Assembly (NCBI GenBank): GCA_017635675.1
Contig: JAGBLA010000090.1
Location: 1-46,995, forward strand
Direction of reading: 5' to 3'
From: Ruminiclostridium sp.
GTDB lineage: Bacteria > Bacillota > Clostridia > Oscillospirales > Ruminococcaceae
DNA: 46,995 nt
Shown here: one piece after another, positions 6,260 through 14,899 of the stretch
How positions within the stretch are numbered: position 1 is the stretch's first letter
Layout of the letters: the number at the start of each line of letters is the position of its first letter
The notes under the pieces: generated by a model
Told to the model about the DNA's origin: nothing
Database searches by the model: none
What the model saw: the letters and a program-made list of their open reading frames with translations, nothing else
Program-made: the position numbers and the translations under genes

Positions 6260-7555
6260 TCAGAAAAAGTCTTCATACGCTGCGTGTACGACAGCCGCGT
6301 CGGTGCGGTACAGCCCCGACTTCTCGTCCATATACAGCCCGCTGCGGTTGGTCATTATAACTACGCCTGTATGGTCGGCGCGGTCATAGAAAATCCCCGT
6401 TATCGAGCCCAGCGCGTTGCCAGGATGCCCGTACATCACTCTGCCGCTCACGAGGTTCCCGTCATATCTGCGGACGTTGAGCCCCATGCCGAACTTTTCC
6501 GTTTCTATGTACACATCGTGCATCTTTTCAAGCGAATCCTCGCTTATTATGCGCTTGCCGCCGCACTCCTTCACCGTGCCGTCCCCCGCGAGAGCCGTGC
6601 CGAGCCGAGCAAGGTCAACAGGCGTTATAAGCAGCTCGCACTGTGCCTGGAGATAGGAGTTCCCTATCCCGAAGGATTCATAATACTCGCGTGTGCGCCC
6701 CCAATTGCTTACGTGGAACACTTCCCCGTCATGATCGTATATCACGGCACAGCTTTCCTTGTCGTCGATATAGTCGATGATATATCCCGCGTCCATTTCA
6801 AGCGGTTCAAACAGTGCCTGTGCCGCGTAATCGTGGAAGAACATTCCCGTTATATGCTCGATGACCGCGCCCATTGTGCCCGCGCCAAAATTCGTGTAGT
6901 TGTAGAACTCCCCGGGTATCACGCCCGTATGTGCGGTCTCAAGTATGTAATCCACAGAGTACCGTTTCGACATTCCAAGCTCATACACATACGTGTCGGT
7001 TATCCCGGCGGTGTGGGTCAGCAGGTGCTTAAGCTTCACGGGAGAGCTTTCGTACTGTGAAAACGGCACGCCCGTCGCGCTGTCGAGTACGCTGTCTATG
7101 GTTATCAGCCCCTCGTCGCAGAGCTTCATCACAAGTATGGTGGAGATAAGCTTTGACACGCTCGCCGCGCGGAAATGCGTGTTCTTCGTGCAGGGAGTCT
7201 CGCTGTCGATATCCGCGTAGCCGAGGCTGTCGGAATAGACGATGTCGCCGTCTCGGAAAAGCACCACTCCCATACCGTAAACGGCGTTATCGGTGCGTAT
7301 CTTCTCCAGCTTTTCATGGAATGCGTCAAGGTCGGGCTGCTTGCGCACAGGAGCAGTCACAGCAGGTGCGGAGGTGGTATCGTCGGGACCTATCAGCAAT
7401 ACTCCGTCCGATACGTCGGAACTGTTCTCCGGCTGCGGTTCCCCCGTAACAGAGTGTACAAAGCTGCCGTCGCCCTGTGATATGTCTGTGCAGCCGCCGA
7501 GTGCAATTACTGCCGCAGCAGCCAGTGCCGCTATGCGTTTTGTCGCTTTTGTCAT
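6260..7555 (-). CDS. Beta-lactamase-fold serine hydrolase, probable lipoprotein
   Basis: A 431-residue serine hydrolase of the class C beta-lactamase/penicillin-binding protein family. The SxxK motif is Ser132-Val-Ser-Lys135 (in RAASVSKLIST), the YxN motif is Tyr220-Thr-Asn222, and MYGHPGNALGS near the C-terminus takes the place of KTG. The N-terminus has a lipoprotein signal: basic MTKATKR, a hydrophobic stretch and lipobox LGGC with Cys22, so the enzyme is probably anchored outside the membrane. Residues 23-75 form an acidic, proline-rich linker. Such proteins act on peptidoglycan stem peptides, D-amino-acid peptides or esters; antibiotic hydrolysis cannot be inferred. Single-gene unit with its own promoter. 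Confidence 0.88.
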   Translation of the reverse strand: MTKATKRIAALAAAAVIALGGCTDISQGDGSFVHSVTGEPQPENSSDVSDGVLLIGPDDTTSAPAVTAPVRKQPDLDAFHEKLEKIRTDNAVYGMGVVLFRDGDIVYSDSLGYADIDSETPCTKNTHFRAASVSKLISTILVMKLCDEGLITIDSVLDSATGVPFSQYESSPVKLKHLLTHTAGITDTYVYELGMSKRYSVDYILETAHTGVIPGEFYNYTNFGAGTMGAVIEHITGMFFHDYAAQALFEPLEMDAGYIIDYIDDKESCAVIYDHDGEVFHVSNWGRTREYYESFGIGNSYLQAQCELLITPVDLARLGTALAGDGTVKECGGKRIISEDSLEKMHDVYIETEKFGMGLNVRRYDGNLVSGRVMYGHPGNALGSITGIFYDRADHTGVVIMTNRSGLYMDEKSGLYRTDAAVVHAAYEDFF

Positions 7556-7591
7556 TATTCCGCCTTTCGCCGTGGTCGCTTGTCTATTATT

Positions 7592-7620
7592 ATTATAATC
7601 TATTTCCCGACAAAATTCAA
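7592..7620 (-). promoter_or_regulatory. Sigma-A promoter for the beta-lactamase-fold gene
   Basis: Minus strand TTGAAT (7615-7620), 17-bp spacer, TATAAT (7592-7597). Confidence 0.8.
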
Positions 7621-7686
7621 TAGCTGCCGAAAAAAACTCCCGTAAAAAGTTAGCCGTCGCAAACCGCTTGTAATGCGGAAAACAGC

Positions 7687-7715
7687 TTGATTTTTTCTCC
7701 CGGATATGCTATAAT
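7687..7715 (+). promoter_or_regulatory. Extended -10 sigma-A promoter for ferredoxin
   Basis: TTGATT (7687-7692), 17-bp spacer, TATAAT (7710-7715), with TG at 7707-7708 forming an extended -10. This predicts strong transcription. The ribosome binding site AGGAGG is at 7759-7764. Confidence 0.85.
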
Positions 7716-7773
7716 TCAATCAGCGGCGGTATATACTGCTGCCATACTACTTGATATCAGGAGGAACAATACT

Positions 7774-7947
7774 ATGGCTTACAAAATCAATGCTGAAGAG
7801 TGCATTTCCTGCGGCGCTTGCGCAGACGGCTGCCCCGTTGAGGCTATCTCTTCCGGAGATTCCGCATACGAGATCGACGCTTCCAAGTGCATCGACTGCG
7901 GTGCTTGCGCTGATGCCTGTCCCGTTGGAGCTCCCAAGGCTGAATAA
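7774..7947 (+). CDS. 2[4Fe-4S] ferredoxin, clostridial type
   Basis: A 57-residue protein starting MAYKINAEECISCGACADGC. It carries two CxxCxxCxxxCP motifs (CISCGACADGCP and CIDCGACADACP) that bind two [4Fe-4S] clusters; the length is that of classic clostridial ferredoxins. It carries electrons in the cytoplasm, for example for pyruvate:ferredoxin oxidoreductase and hydrogenase. The ATG at 7774 is fixed by the AGGAGG nine bases upstream; an in-frame ATG at 7687 lies inside the promoter. The unit is monocistronic, with a near-perfect promoter and a strong terminator, as expected for a highly expressed protein. Confidence 0.95.
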   Translation: MAYKINAEECISCGACADGCPVEAISSGDSAYEIDASKCIDCGACADACPVGAPKAE

Positions 7948-7968
7948 TTACATAGCTGAAAAAAGCTG

Positions 7969-7998
7969 CCGCCGGTATCGCACCGGCGGTATTTTTTT
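7969..7998 (+). terminator. Ferredoxin terminator
   Basis: CCGCCGGT (7969-7976) pairs with ACCGGCGG (7982-7989), followed by TA and seven T's. Confidence 0.92.
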
Positions 7999-8112
7999 GC
8001 CGGAACTATCCGTCACGGTGACAGACTTACGGCAATATGCTGTCCCGATTCTGCAAAAATACCAAAAATGTGACCGCCGATTTGTACAATTGGCAGAAAC
8101 TTCTCCGAAAGC

Positions 8113-8139
8113 TAAAGTACGGCGGAATTCTGCCGATAT
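8113..8139 (+). promoter_or_regulatory. Perfect sigma-28 (FliA/SigD) promoter, no clear gene downstream
   Basis: TAAA (8113-8116), a 15-bp spacer and GCCGATAT (8132-8139) match the Gram-positive flagellar sigma consensus at every position. TATAAT overlaps at 8137-8142, but there is no sigma-A -35 at the right distance. FliA is encoded in this window at 25615-26355. The promoter points into the gene-free stretch 8147-8367. Confidence 0.75.
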
Positions 8140-8146
8140 AATATAA

Positions 8147-8355
8147 AATCAAGGAACGCAGGGAACGCGGAGCACATTACAGGGACGTATAAAGCAAGGA
8201 AGCGGCAGGAGCGCAGCAGGGATGTACGGCATGGAAGCACACAGAAGTTTCCGAAACGTGTCAGGGACGACACGGTGGGAATTTCATTCACCCCGAAAAA
8301 ATTTTTATACATATAGACGGGACCCCCGCCGCAATCGCGGCGAGGGTCCTTACAA
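8147..8355 (+). ncRNA. Candidate sigma-28-dependent small RNA
   Basis: The gene-free stretch 7999-8367 contains a perfect sigma-28 promoter followed by about 210 bases that end at a strong hairpin (8320-8349). The inferred transcript is purine-rich in its first half and holds the hairpin CGTGTC (8257-8262)/GACACG (8269-8274). An ATG at 8222 preceded by CAGGG opens a 62-codon frame, but that frame runs through the hairpin and into the antisense of the next gene, and its arginine-rich product resembles nothing I know. A noncoding RNA or a very short peptide is therefore possible. Existence of the transcript is inference from the promoter and terminator only. Confidence 0.4.
8320..8349. terminator. 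Strong hairpin, probable bidirectional terminator
   Basis: GGACCC (8320-8325) pairs with GGGTCC (8344-8349), and CGCCGC (8327-8332) with GCGGCG (8337-8342), with one mismatch between the two stems. The plus-strand flank is TTACAATTTTA. It lies 19 bp beyond the stop codon of the epimerase gene on the minus strand. Confidence 0.65.
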
Positions 8356-8367
8356 TTTTACCCGTTT

Positions 8368-9531
8368 TCAGCTTCGTTTCATTATCTCAAGGCACATACG
8401 CCCGTTGTGATACGGACATTTCCACGGGTCAACCGTGGGCTTCGCGCTGTCGGGCAAGCCGTTTTCGAGTATCTGGGAATACCACTCGCCGCCCTCGCGC
8501 TTGTCGATGATCTCGGACTTGATGTTCTCCCAGAGCGCTCCCGCAATGTCGAGATAACGCTTGTCGCCATACTTCTGATAAGCGTTCGTGAAGCCTACAA
8601 CACCCTCAGCCTGCACCCACCAGATGTGCATCTTACTTATCTTGTCGTTCTCGCGTTCATTGTTAAGCGCACCGTTCTCAAATGCTATATCCGCGATGTT
8701 GCGCACTACCGCCTCGTTCATCTCGCGCACCCGCGCTGTCAGCGCTTCGTCGCCTATGACCTCGCAGGCACGGTCTATAAGCCATGTGGCTTCGATGTCA
8801 TGACCGTAGGAATGGATATCTCCTATCACGTTGAGCTCGCGGTCAAAGAATACCAGCAGACGGCTCTCGGGCTTATAATATATCTTGTCGAGGAAAATGT
8901 TTATCTGGAATTTCAGACGGTTAAGCACCCTCTCGTCGCTGCTCACGCGGTACAGCTCGGTGTACGCTTCCAGCAGGTGGAGCGTGGTGTTCATGGTCTT
9001 GTCCGCCATAAGCCCGTTCTCGGAAAGCGCATCGTTGGGGATAAGCTTCCAGTCCGCGGACATGGCTTCAAGATATGCCACATCATCGGTGCAGCGCTTC
9101 TCCACCGTCTCAAACACCTCCAGCGCCAGCTTCAGCGCGCTGTCGTCCTTGGAAGCGTCATAATAGCTCGCAAGGGCGTAGATAAAGAACGCCTGACAGT
9201 AAGTGTGCTTCATGCTGTCGCTCACGCTGCCGTCAGCGTTCATCAGCCAGTAAACTCCGCCGTTCACAGGGTCAACACAGTATCTGCGCATGAACTCAAA
9301 GCAGTGGCGCGCGTTGTCAAGACAGTCCGGGTCGCCAAGCACAAGATAACAGTTTGAATAGAACCACAGTATGCGCGAATGAAGGATAACTCCCTTTTCC
9401 GCGTTTTTGTCAAGGTTCAGCTCATAATCCATGAACCCGTAAAATCCGCCGTTCTTATCGTCGCGGAGCTTGTTCCAGAACGGTATGATGTGCTCTGTGA
9501 GCTCTTTTCTGACTTCGCTTACTATTCCCAT
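8368..9531 (-). CDS. Cellobiose 2-epimerase
   Basis: A 387-residue enzyme of the N-acylglucosamine 2-epimerase superfamily, an (alpha/alpha)6 barrel. It converts the reducing-end glucose of cellobiose and related beta-1,4-disaccharides to mannose, feeding the mannosylglucose phosphorylase route. Long stretches follow the Ruminococcus albus enzyme as I remember it: HIIPFWNKLRDD, GVILHSRILWFYSN, ALSENGLMADKTMN, GDIHSYGHDIEATW, IIDKREGGEWYS and WKCPYHNGRMC. Likely catalytic histidines are His240, His244 and His374, with Arg53. Start ATG at 9531 has GGAAAGG upstream. It lies 22 bp after the terminator of secA, with no obvious promoter between, so read-through or a promoter inside secA is implied. 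Confidence 0.92.
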   Translation of the reverse strand: MGIVSEVRKELTEHIIPFWNKLRDDKNGGFYGFMDYELNLDKNAEKGVILHSRILWFYSNCYLVLGDPDCLDNARHCFEFMRRYCVDPVNGGVYWLMNADGSVSDSMKHTYCQAFFIYALASYYDASKDDSALKLALEVFETVEKRCTDDVAYLEAMSADWKLIPNDALSENGLMADKTMNTTLHLLEAYTELYRVSSDERVLNRLKFQINIFLDKIYYKPESRLLVFFDRELNVIGDIHSYGHDIEATWLIDRACEVIGDEALTARVREMNEAVVRNIADIAFENGALNNERENDKISKMHIWWVQAEGVVGFTNAYQKYGDKRYLDIAGALWENIKSEIIDKREGGEWYSQILENGLPDSAKPTVDPWKCPYHNGRMCLEIMKRS

Positions 9532-9552
9532 AGGTCATTTTCCTTTCCGTGA

Positions 9553-9591
9553 AAAACGTTATCCTTTCCCCGATGAAACGGGAAAAGGATA
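9553..9591 (-). terminator. secA terminator
   Basis: On the minus strand a stem of about 12 bp (TATCCTTTTCCCG with CGGGGAAAGGATA, one mismatch) is followed by ACGTTTTT. Confidence 0.85.
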
Positions 9592-9606
9592 GCGGTGTAA
9601 AATTCC

Positions 9607-12258
9607 TTACTTGTCATTTTTGGGAGCTTTTCTTACAGTTCCCTGCGGCATCGCGGGACGCATTACCTGCACTCTCTGCGGAGCCTGGCGGTTATCGCGC
9701 AGACGCACCGTGAGTATTGCGCGCGCGGTGTCCTCGCGGATAGACGCTATCATCTCGTCAAACATCGCGAAGCCCTCGAAACGGTACTCAACGACAGGAT
9801 CCCTCTGTCCCATTGAACGCAGGTAGATACCGCGCTTGAGCTCGTCCATTGCGTCGATGTGATCCATCCACTTCTGGTCAACATTTCTCAGCAGTACCAC
9901 ACGCTCTATCTCACGCATGACCTCGGAGCCGTACTCCGCTTCCTTGGCGGCATAGATAGCCTCGGCACGCTCGGTGAGCATCTCGGTTATATCGGATCTC
10001 TTCACGTCGTTGAGCTCCTCGCTCGTATATACAAGGTCGTCGGGAGTCGTGAGAACGCCCGCGTAATGCTCTCTGAGCGCGGTGAGGTTCCAGTTGTCCG
10101 CTATATCGCCCTGGCAGAACATATCGACATTGTCCTTTATGCTCTCGGTGATCATCGAACGTATGCTCTCGCTTATATCCTCGCCGTCAAGCACCTTTGA
10201 ACGCTGGGAGTATATGGTAGCTCTCTGCTGAGACATAACATCGTCGAAGTCGAGGACGCTCTTTCTTATAGCATAGTTCCTGCCCTCTATCTTGCGCTGG
10301 GAGGACTCTATGGTCTTGGTGAGTATGGAGTTCTCGATCGGGACATCCTCGTCTATCTTGAGTGTTTCCATTACCGCCTGTACTCTGTCGCCGCCGAAGA
10401 GTCTCATAAGGTCGTCCTCAAGGGAAACGAAGAAACAGCTCTCACCTGGGTCGCCCTGTCGTCCCGCACGGCCGCGGAGCTGGTTATCTATACGTCTCGA
10501 CTCATGGCGCTCGGTACCGAGAATGAACAGACCGCCTGCCTTGCGGACTTCCTCCGCTTCGGGAGCTATCTGCTTCTTGTACTTCTCGTTGAGCTCCATA
10601 TACTGCTTTCTCGCAGCGAGTATCTCCTCGTCATCTGTCTCCGCAAAGCCGGTAGCTTCGTTTATCAGCTCCTCGGGAACGTCATGTCTGCGCATCTCCG
10701 CTTTCGCGAGGTATTCGGCATTACCGCCCAGCATTATATCGGTACCGCGTCCCGCCATGTTCGTAGCTATGGTCACGGCGCCCTTCTTGCCTGCCTGCGC
10801 TACTATCTCGGCTTCACGCTCGTGGTTCTTCGCGTTGAGCACCTCATGCTTGATGCCTGTCTTTTTGAGCATCTTCGAAAGAAGCTCGGATTTCTCTATG
10901 GATATCGTGCCGACAAGGACAGGCTGACCCTTTTCATGGCACGCTTTTATCTGCTCAATAGCGGCGGTGAACTTGCCGTGCTCGTTCTTATACACCTGAT
11001 CCTGTCTGTCCTTACGGATAACGGGCTTGTTGGTGGGTATCTCAATAACGTCAAGGTTATATATGCCTCTGAACTCCGCTTCCTCGGTCATAGCCGTACC
11101 TGTCATACCGGACAGCTTGCTGTACAGACGGAAGAAGTTCTGGAACGTGATAGTAGCGAGCGTCTTGCTCTCGTGCTTTACCTTAACGCCCTCTTTGGCT
11201 TCTATCGCCTGGTGGAGACCCTCATTGAAACGGCGTCCGAACATAAGTCGTCCCGTGAACTCGTCAACTATGACGATCTCGCCGTCCTTCACGACATACT
11301 CGATGTCACGGTGCATACAGCCGTGAGCCTTTATCGCCTGGTTTACATGGTGGAGTATGGTGAGGTTGTCGGGATCCATAAGGTTGTCTATGCCAAAGAA
11401 TTTTTCGGCTTTCTTGACGCCGTTGGGCAGAAGTGTGGCAGTCTTCGCCTTCTCATCGATGATGTAGTCGGCGGTGAGGTCGTCCTGCTCCTCCTTGGAA
11501 TCCACCTCGACAACCTTGTAGGAGGTCATGGTGCGTGCGAGCTTGTCCGCGCGCTCATACAGGTCGGTGGGCTTGTCACCGCGTCCCGAGATGATAAGCG
11601 GCGTTCTCGCTTCATCTATCAGTATTGAATCGACCTCATCGACTATCGCGAAGTTCATCTCGCGCATTACCTTGTCTTCCTTGCGTATGCACATATTGTC
11701 ACGCAGATAGTCGAATCCGTATTCGTTGTTGGTGCCGTAGGTTATGTCGCAGGCATAGGCTTCGCGGCGCTCCTCGTTGGACTTGTCATGCACGATAAGA
11801 CCGACGGTAAGACCTAAAAAGCGGTGAACTCGTCCGATAAGGTCGGAGTCACGCTTTGCAAGGTAGTCGTTGACCGTGACAACGTGCACGCCCTTGCCTG
11901 TGAGCGCGTTGAGGTATGACGGTAGCGACGCTACATACGTCTTGCCCTCACCGGTCTTCATCTCCGCGATACGGCCCTGGTGGAGCACGATACCGCCGAT
12001 TATCTGCACAGGGTACGGCTTTATGCCGATAACGCGGTACATTGCTTCTCTGAGCACCGCGAAAGCGTCAGGAAGTATGTCGTCGAGCGTCTCGCCGTTC
12101 GCGAGCCTGCCCTTGAGCACGTTAGTCTGGTTTTTGAGCTCCTTGTCCGTCATAGCCTGATACATAGGCTCGCGGTCAAGCACCGCCTGCTTTGTTCCCT
12201 CTATCCTTTTTAGTTCCTTTTCAGAGTATGACCCGAAAAGCTTGCTGAAAAGCCCCAT
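9607..12258 (-). CDS. secA: Preprotein translocase ATPase SecA
   Basis: SecA is the cytoplasmic ATPase that drives proteins through SecYEG. The 883-residue product has all core parts: N-terminal [18 protein letters not shown], Walker A in EMKTGEGKT, the DEAD-type [20 protein letters not shown], the pre-protein binding domain, GTIS-x-[44 protein letters not shown] and the helical scaffold [31 protein letters not shown]. It ends at RKAPKNDK without the usual C-terminal CxC...CH zinc finger that binds SecB and phospholipid. It has its own consensus promoter. Confidence 0.97.
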   Translation of the reverse strand: MGLFSKLFGSYSEKELKRIEGTKQAVLDREPMYQAMTDKELKNQTNVLKGRLANGETLDDILPDAFAVLREAMYRVIGIKPYPVQIIGGIVLHQGRIAEMKTGEGKTYVASLPSYLNALTGKGVHVVTVNDYLAKRDSDLIGRVHRFLGLTVGLIVHDKSNEERREAYACDITYGTNNEYGFDYLRDNMCIRKEDKVMREMNFAIVDEVDSILIDEARTPLIISGRGDKPTDLYERADKLARTMTSYKVVEVDSKEEQDDLTADYIIDEKAKTATLLPNGVKKAEKFFGIDNLMDPDNLTILHHVNQAIKAHGCMHRDIEYVVKDGEIVIVDEFTGRLMFGRRFNEGLHQAIEAKEGVKVKHESKTLATITFQNFFRLYSKLSGMTGTAMTEEAEFRGIYNLDVIEIPTNKPVIRKDRQDQVYKNEHGKFTAAIEQIKACHEKGQPVLVGTISIEKSELLSKMLKKTGIKHEVLNAKNHEREAEIVAQAGKKGAVTIATNMAGRGTDIMLGGNAEYLAKAEMRRHDVPEELINEATGFAETDDEEILAARKQYMELNEKYKKQIAPEAEEVRKAGGLFILGTERHESRRIDNQLRGRAGRQGDPGESCFFVSLEDDLMRLFGGDRVQAVMETLKIDEDVPIENSILTKTIESSQRKIEGRNYAIRKSVLDFDDVMSQQRATIYSQRSKVLDGEDISESIRSMITESIKDNVDMFCQGDIADNWNLTALREHYAGVLTTPDDLVYTSEELNDVKRSDITEMLTERAEAIYAAKEAEYGSEVMREIERVVLLRNVDQKWMDHIDAMDELKRGIYLRSMGQRDPVVEYRFEGFAMFDEMIASIREDTARAILTVRLRDNRQAPQRVQVMRPAMPQGTVRKAPKNDK

Positions 12259-12297
12259 TTGCTTATCTCCTTTGGAATTATCCGGTTATTCTGATAT

Positions 12298-12326
12298 ATT
12301 ATACTATACTTTTTCCGTTTTGTCAA
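12298..12326 (-). promoter_or_regulatory. Consensus sigma-A promoter for secA
   Basis: Minus strand TTGACA (12321-12326), 17-bp spacer, TATAAT (12298-12303): a perfect consensus. It starts 13 bp beyond the stop codon of the upstream MATE gene. Confidence 0.88.
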
Positions 12327-12338
12327 CGTTTATTATGC

Positions 12339-13745
12339 TTATGCGAGATTTTTACCCTCCGCGGCGAATGCGGCTTCCTGCTTATGCATGAGCGAGAACT
12401 CCGATATCCACATTATCACCGTTATCAGCGTTGACATAACATCGCTCACAGGTCCCGCATACACTATGCCGTCAATGCCGAAAAACAGCGGCAGTATCGC
12501 GGCAAACGGCAGGAACAGCAGCAATTGCCTTGATATCGACAGGATTATACCCTTCACAGGCTTGCCTATCGAGGTGAAAAATGTCGATGTCACAGGCTGG
12601 AGGCTCACGAGCGGTACGCAGAAAAGGAATATGCGGAAGAAACTTTCTCCGAACTCGAAGTATTCCTCGCTTCCCGTTCCGAACAGCGCCAATATCTGCC
12701 GCGGCATGGTCTGGAAGAACATGAATGCCACCACCGCTATCGCCGCACTCGTGACAGCGGCAAGGGTGAATGCCTTGCGTACCCGCTTATACTGCCTTGC
12801 GCCGTAGTTGTAGCTCTCTATCGGCTGACTTCCCTGTCCGAGCCCTATGGCAAAGGAAAAGACTATCTGGTTCACCTTCATCACGATGCCCGACGCAGCA
12901 AGCGGTATCGCCTCGCCGTATTTCGACAGCCCGCCGTAGTGCTTCAGAAGATTGTTTATAACGACCTGAACGACCATTATGGATATCTGATTGAAGAACG
13001 ACGCGAGCCCTATCGAAGCTATCCGCCCTATTGACGGCAGGTCCGGCAGGAAATGCTCACGGCTGAGCCTGCTGCTCCTGAAACGGAAGAGCACATACCA
13101 CACGACAATCCCCGCGGATATGACCTGCCCGATAACGGTGGCTGCCGCGGCACCCGTCATTCCCCACTCAAAGCCGAACACGAACAGTGCGTCAAGAACG
13201 GTGTTTATCACCGCACCGATTATGCTGCAGAACATGGTCATTCCCGGGCTCCCGTCCGCTCGCATGAGGTGTCCGCCGCCGGTAGTGAGTATAAGGCACG
13301 GGAAGCCTATCGCGGTTATCCTCACGTACTCCTGCGCGTAAGGCATGACCTCGGCAGGCGCGCCGAACAATATCAGCATCGGGTCAAGAAACAACTCTGA
13401 GATAACGCACAGCAAAGCGCCGCTCGCTATCAGCATCACAAATGAGTTTCCGATGAAATACGGAGCCTTTTTCCTGTCTCCCGCGCCGAGTGCGAGATTA
13501 TAGCAGCTCGCGCCGCCCACGCCGAACATCAGGGCAAGCGAAATGCACATGGTGGAAAGCGGGAACGCGATATTCGTAGCCGCGTTGCCGTTCGTGCCTA
13601 CCGCCTGTCCGATAAAAAGCTGGTCAACTATGTTATACAGCGCTCCGACGAGCATTGCGATTATGCTCGGTACGGCGAACTTTGCCATGAGCGCTCCCAC
13701 CGGCTCGGTGCCGAGCGGGTTGTCTTTTTTTTCTATGTCTTCCAT
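12339..13745 (-). CDS. MATE-family efflux transporter
   Basis: A 468-residue integral membrane protein with about 12 helices in two homologous halves, of the multidrug and toxic compound extrusion family (MepA-like branch). Typical segments are GALMAKFAVPSIIAMLVGALYNIVDQLFIGQAVG at the start, GVGGASCYNLALGAGDRKKAPYF, TTGGGHLMRADGSPGMTM, FEWGMTGAAAATVIGQ, and FAIGLGQGSQPIESYNYGARQYKRV opening the second half. Members export cationic drugs or metabolites with Na+ or H+. The start ATG at 13745 has GGAGGG upstream, and the promoter at 13798-13826 is consensus. No terminator is seen before the secA promoter. A second, distinct MATE gene lies at 42201-43583. Confidence 0.92.
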   Translation of the reverse strand: MEDIEKKDNPLGTEPVGALMAKFAVPSIIAMLVGALYNIVDQLFIGQAVGTNGNAATNIAFPLSTMCISLALMFGVGGASCYNLALGAGDRKKAPYFIGNSFVMLIASGALLCVISELFLDPMLILFGAPAEVMPYAQEYVRITAIGFPCLILTTGGGHLMRADGSPGMTMFCSIIGAVINTVLDALFVFGFEWGMTGAAAATVIGQVISAGIVVWYVLFRFRSSRLSREHFLPDLPSIGRIASIGLASFFNQISIMVVQVVINNLLKHYGGLSKYGEAIPLAASGIVMKVNQIVFSFAIGLGQGSQPIESYNYGARQYKRVRKAFTLAAVTSAAIAVVAFMFFQTMPRQILALFGTGSEEYFEFGESFFRIFLFCVPLVSLQPVTSTFFTSIGKPVKGIILSISRQLLLFLPFAAILPLFFGIDGIVYAGPVSDVMSTLITVIMWISEFSLMHKQEAAFAAEGKNLA

Positions 13746-13797
13746 ATATCCCTCCGGGAGTAATACATATCATTCACTGCTTGCTGTCAGTTATAAA

Positions 13798-13826
13798 ATT
13801 ATAGCACTCGTGTCGGATAATGTCAA
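13798..13826 (-). promoter_or_regulatory. Consensus sigma-A promoter for the MATE gene
   Basis: Minus strand TTGACA (13821-13826), 17-bp spacer, TATAAT (13798-13803). Divergent from the promoter at 13859-13887. Confidence 0.87.
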
Positions 13827-13858
13827 GAAATAATCTTCCTCAAAATCGGGAAAAACTA

Positions 13859-13887
13859 TTGAAATATCGGACGAAATATGTTATAAT
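13859..13887 (+). promoter_or_regulatory. Extended -10 sigma-A promoter for the SseB-like gene
   Basis: TTGAAA (13859-13864), 17-bp spacer, TATAAT (13882-13887), with TG at 13879-13880. Confidence 0.85.
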
Positions 13888-13917
13888 AGTACAAACTATA
13901 TTGAAAGGAACGTTAAA

Positions 13918-14817
13918 ATGGCTGATAATCATATAAAATTCCCGACATCCGATGATAATAATGACGAGACCACAGCTCCCATAGCTCCCGAAATAAACCC
14001 GCCCAAGCCCGAAGAGGTGTTCCCAGACCTCGGCAACGAAAAGCTCGTAGCGGCAATGGAGGCTCTCAAGGACAACGAGAACAAGGAAACTCAGACCGCT
14101 CTTATCGAGAACGTCATCGGCGCGAAGTTCTTCGCTCCCGTTGAGGTCATCGACGCGGACGGCAACGTCCTGAAGGGCAGCGGAAAGGTCGCTATACCGA
14201 AGGACGCAAAGTTCAACTTCAAGCTGATACAGAACGCCAAGGGCGAGCAGTATTTCGCCGTGTTCACGGACATAAGACAGTTCATGCTCTGGAGCAAGAG
14301 CCCCAAGGTGAACACTATCATCGTGGTGTTCCCGCAGATAGCCCAGCTCGCACAGCAGAGAGCCGATGTCATCAGCGGTTTCGTCATCAATCCTATGGGT
14401 CAGAACATAATCTTCTCACAGGACGCTATCTCAAATCTCCTTGAAGCAATGAAACAGGTAGCGGAGAGAGAAAAGCAGCGCCGCGAGTCAGGTGCCGCCG
14501 ATACCGTCAAGCTCCTCTTCGGCAAGCCGCAGAATATCCCCGACGCGGTTTACGGAGCCTTCCGCAAGAAGCTCGCGAAGATACCCGAGGTGCGCGAGGC
14601 TTACTTCTGTATGCTCAAACAGGGCGACCAGGAATACTACCTGTTCACTCTCGACATCGACGCCGACAGCGAGCGCAGCCGCACAATAGGCGACTCGGTA
14701 TGCGAGTCCGCAAAGCTCTTCCTCACCAAATACCCGATAATGGCAGCGCCCACAAATTCTCCCTTCGGAGAAGGTGCGCGCAAGGTCGGCTCAGCTTTCT
14801 ATACAAAGGAAGGCTGA
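13918..14817 (+). CDS. SseB-family protein
   Basis: A 299-residue soluble protein. After an acidic, proline-rich start (residues 1-35) comes an SseB N-terminal-type domain: LVAAMEALKDNENKETQTA, GAKFFAPVEV, FNFKLIQNAKGEQYFAVFTD and FMLWSK, then SGFVINPMGQNIIFSQD. The C-terminal part (about 180-299) has the pattern of the SseB C-terminal domain: DTVKLLFGKPQNIPDAVYGAFRKK, EYYLFTLDIDAD and a closing PTNSPFGEGARKVGSAFYTKEG. SseB was named for enhanced serine sensitivity in E. coli; its molecular role is unclear. It is a single gene between a strong promoter and a strong terminator. Confidence 0.85.
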   Translation: MADNHIKFPTSDDNNDETTAPIAPEINPPKPEEVFPDLGNEKLVAAMEALKDNENKETQTALIENVIGAKFFAPVEVIDADGNVLKGSGKVAIPKDAKFNFKLIQNAKGEQYFAVFTDIRQFMLWSKSPKVNTIIVVFPQIAQLAQQRADVISGFVINPMGQNIIFSQDAISNLLEAMKQVAEREKQRRESGAADTVKLLFGKPQNIPDAVYGAFRKKLAKIPEVREAYFCMLKQGDQEYYLFTLDIDADSERSRTIGDSVCESAKLFLTKYPIMAAPTNSPFGEGARKVGSAFYTKEG

Positions 14818-14853
14818 CGCTTGCCGCTTCTGATTTACGCAAAGATAAAAATT

Positions 14854-14889
14854 CAGCAGACCCGCACTTACGGGTCTGCTGTTTTATTA
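14854..14889. terminator. Bidirectional intrinsic terminator
   Basis: CAGCAGACCCG (14854-14864) pairs perfectly with CGGGTCTGCTG (14871-14881); TTTTATTA follows on the plus strand and AATTTTTAT on the minus strand. It serves the converging SseB-like and htrA genes. The stem has nearly the same sequence as the terminator at 896-930. Confidence 0.9.
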
Positions 14890-14899
14890 CTGTGGAATA

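Noticed and set aside
6260-7555. Antibiotic-resistance beta-lactamase
   Set aside because: SxxK and YxN are present but KTG is replaced by HPG and the overall pattern is that of general serine hydrolases/esterases; resistance cannot be claimed.
8222-8410. 62-codon plus-strand frame after the sigma-28 promoter
   Set aside because: It has a fair ribosome binding site, but reads through a strong hairpin and into the antisense of the epimerase gene; composition is not protein-like. Kept only as an alternative to the small RNA.
10504-11628. 374-codon open frame on the plus strand
   Set aside because: Antisense shadow of secA; no ribosome binding site and no recognisable motif.
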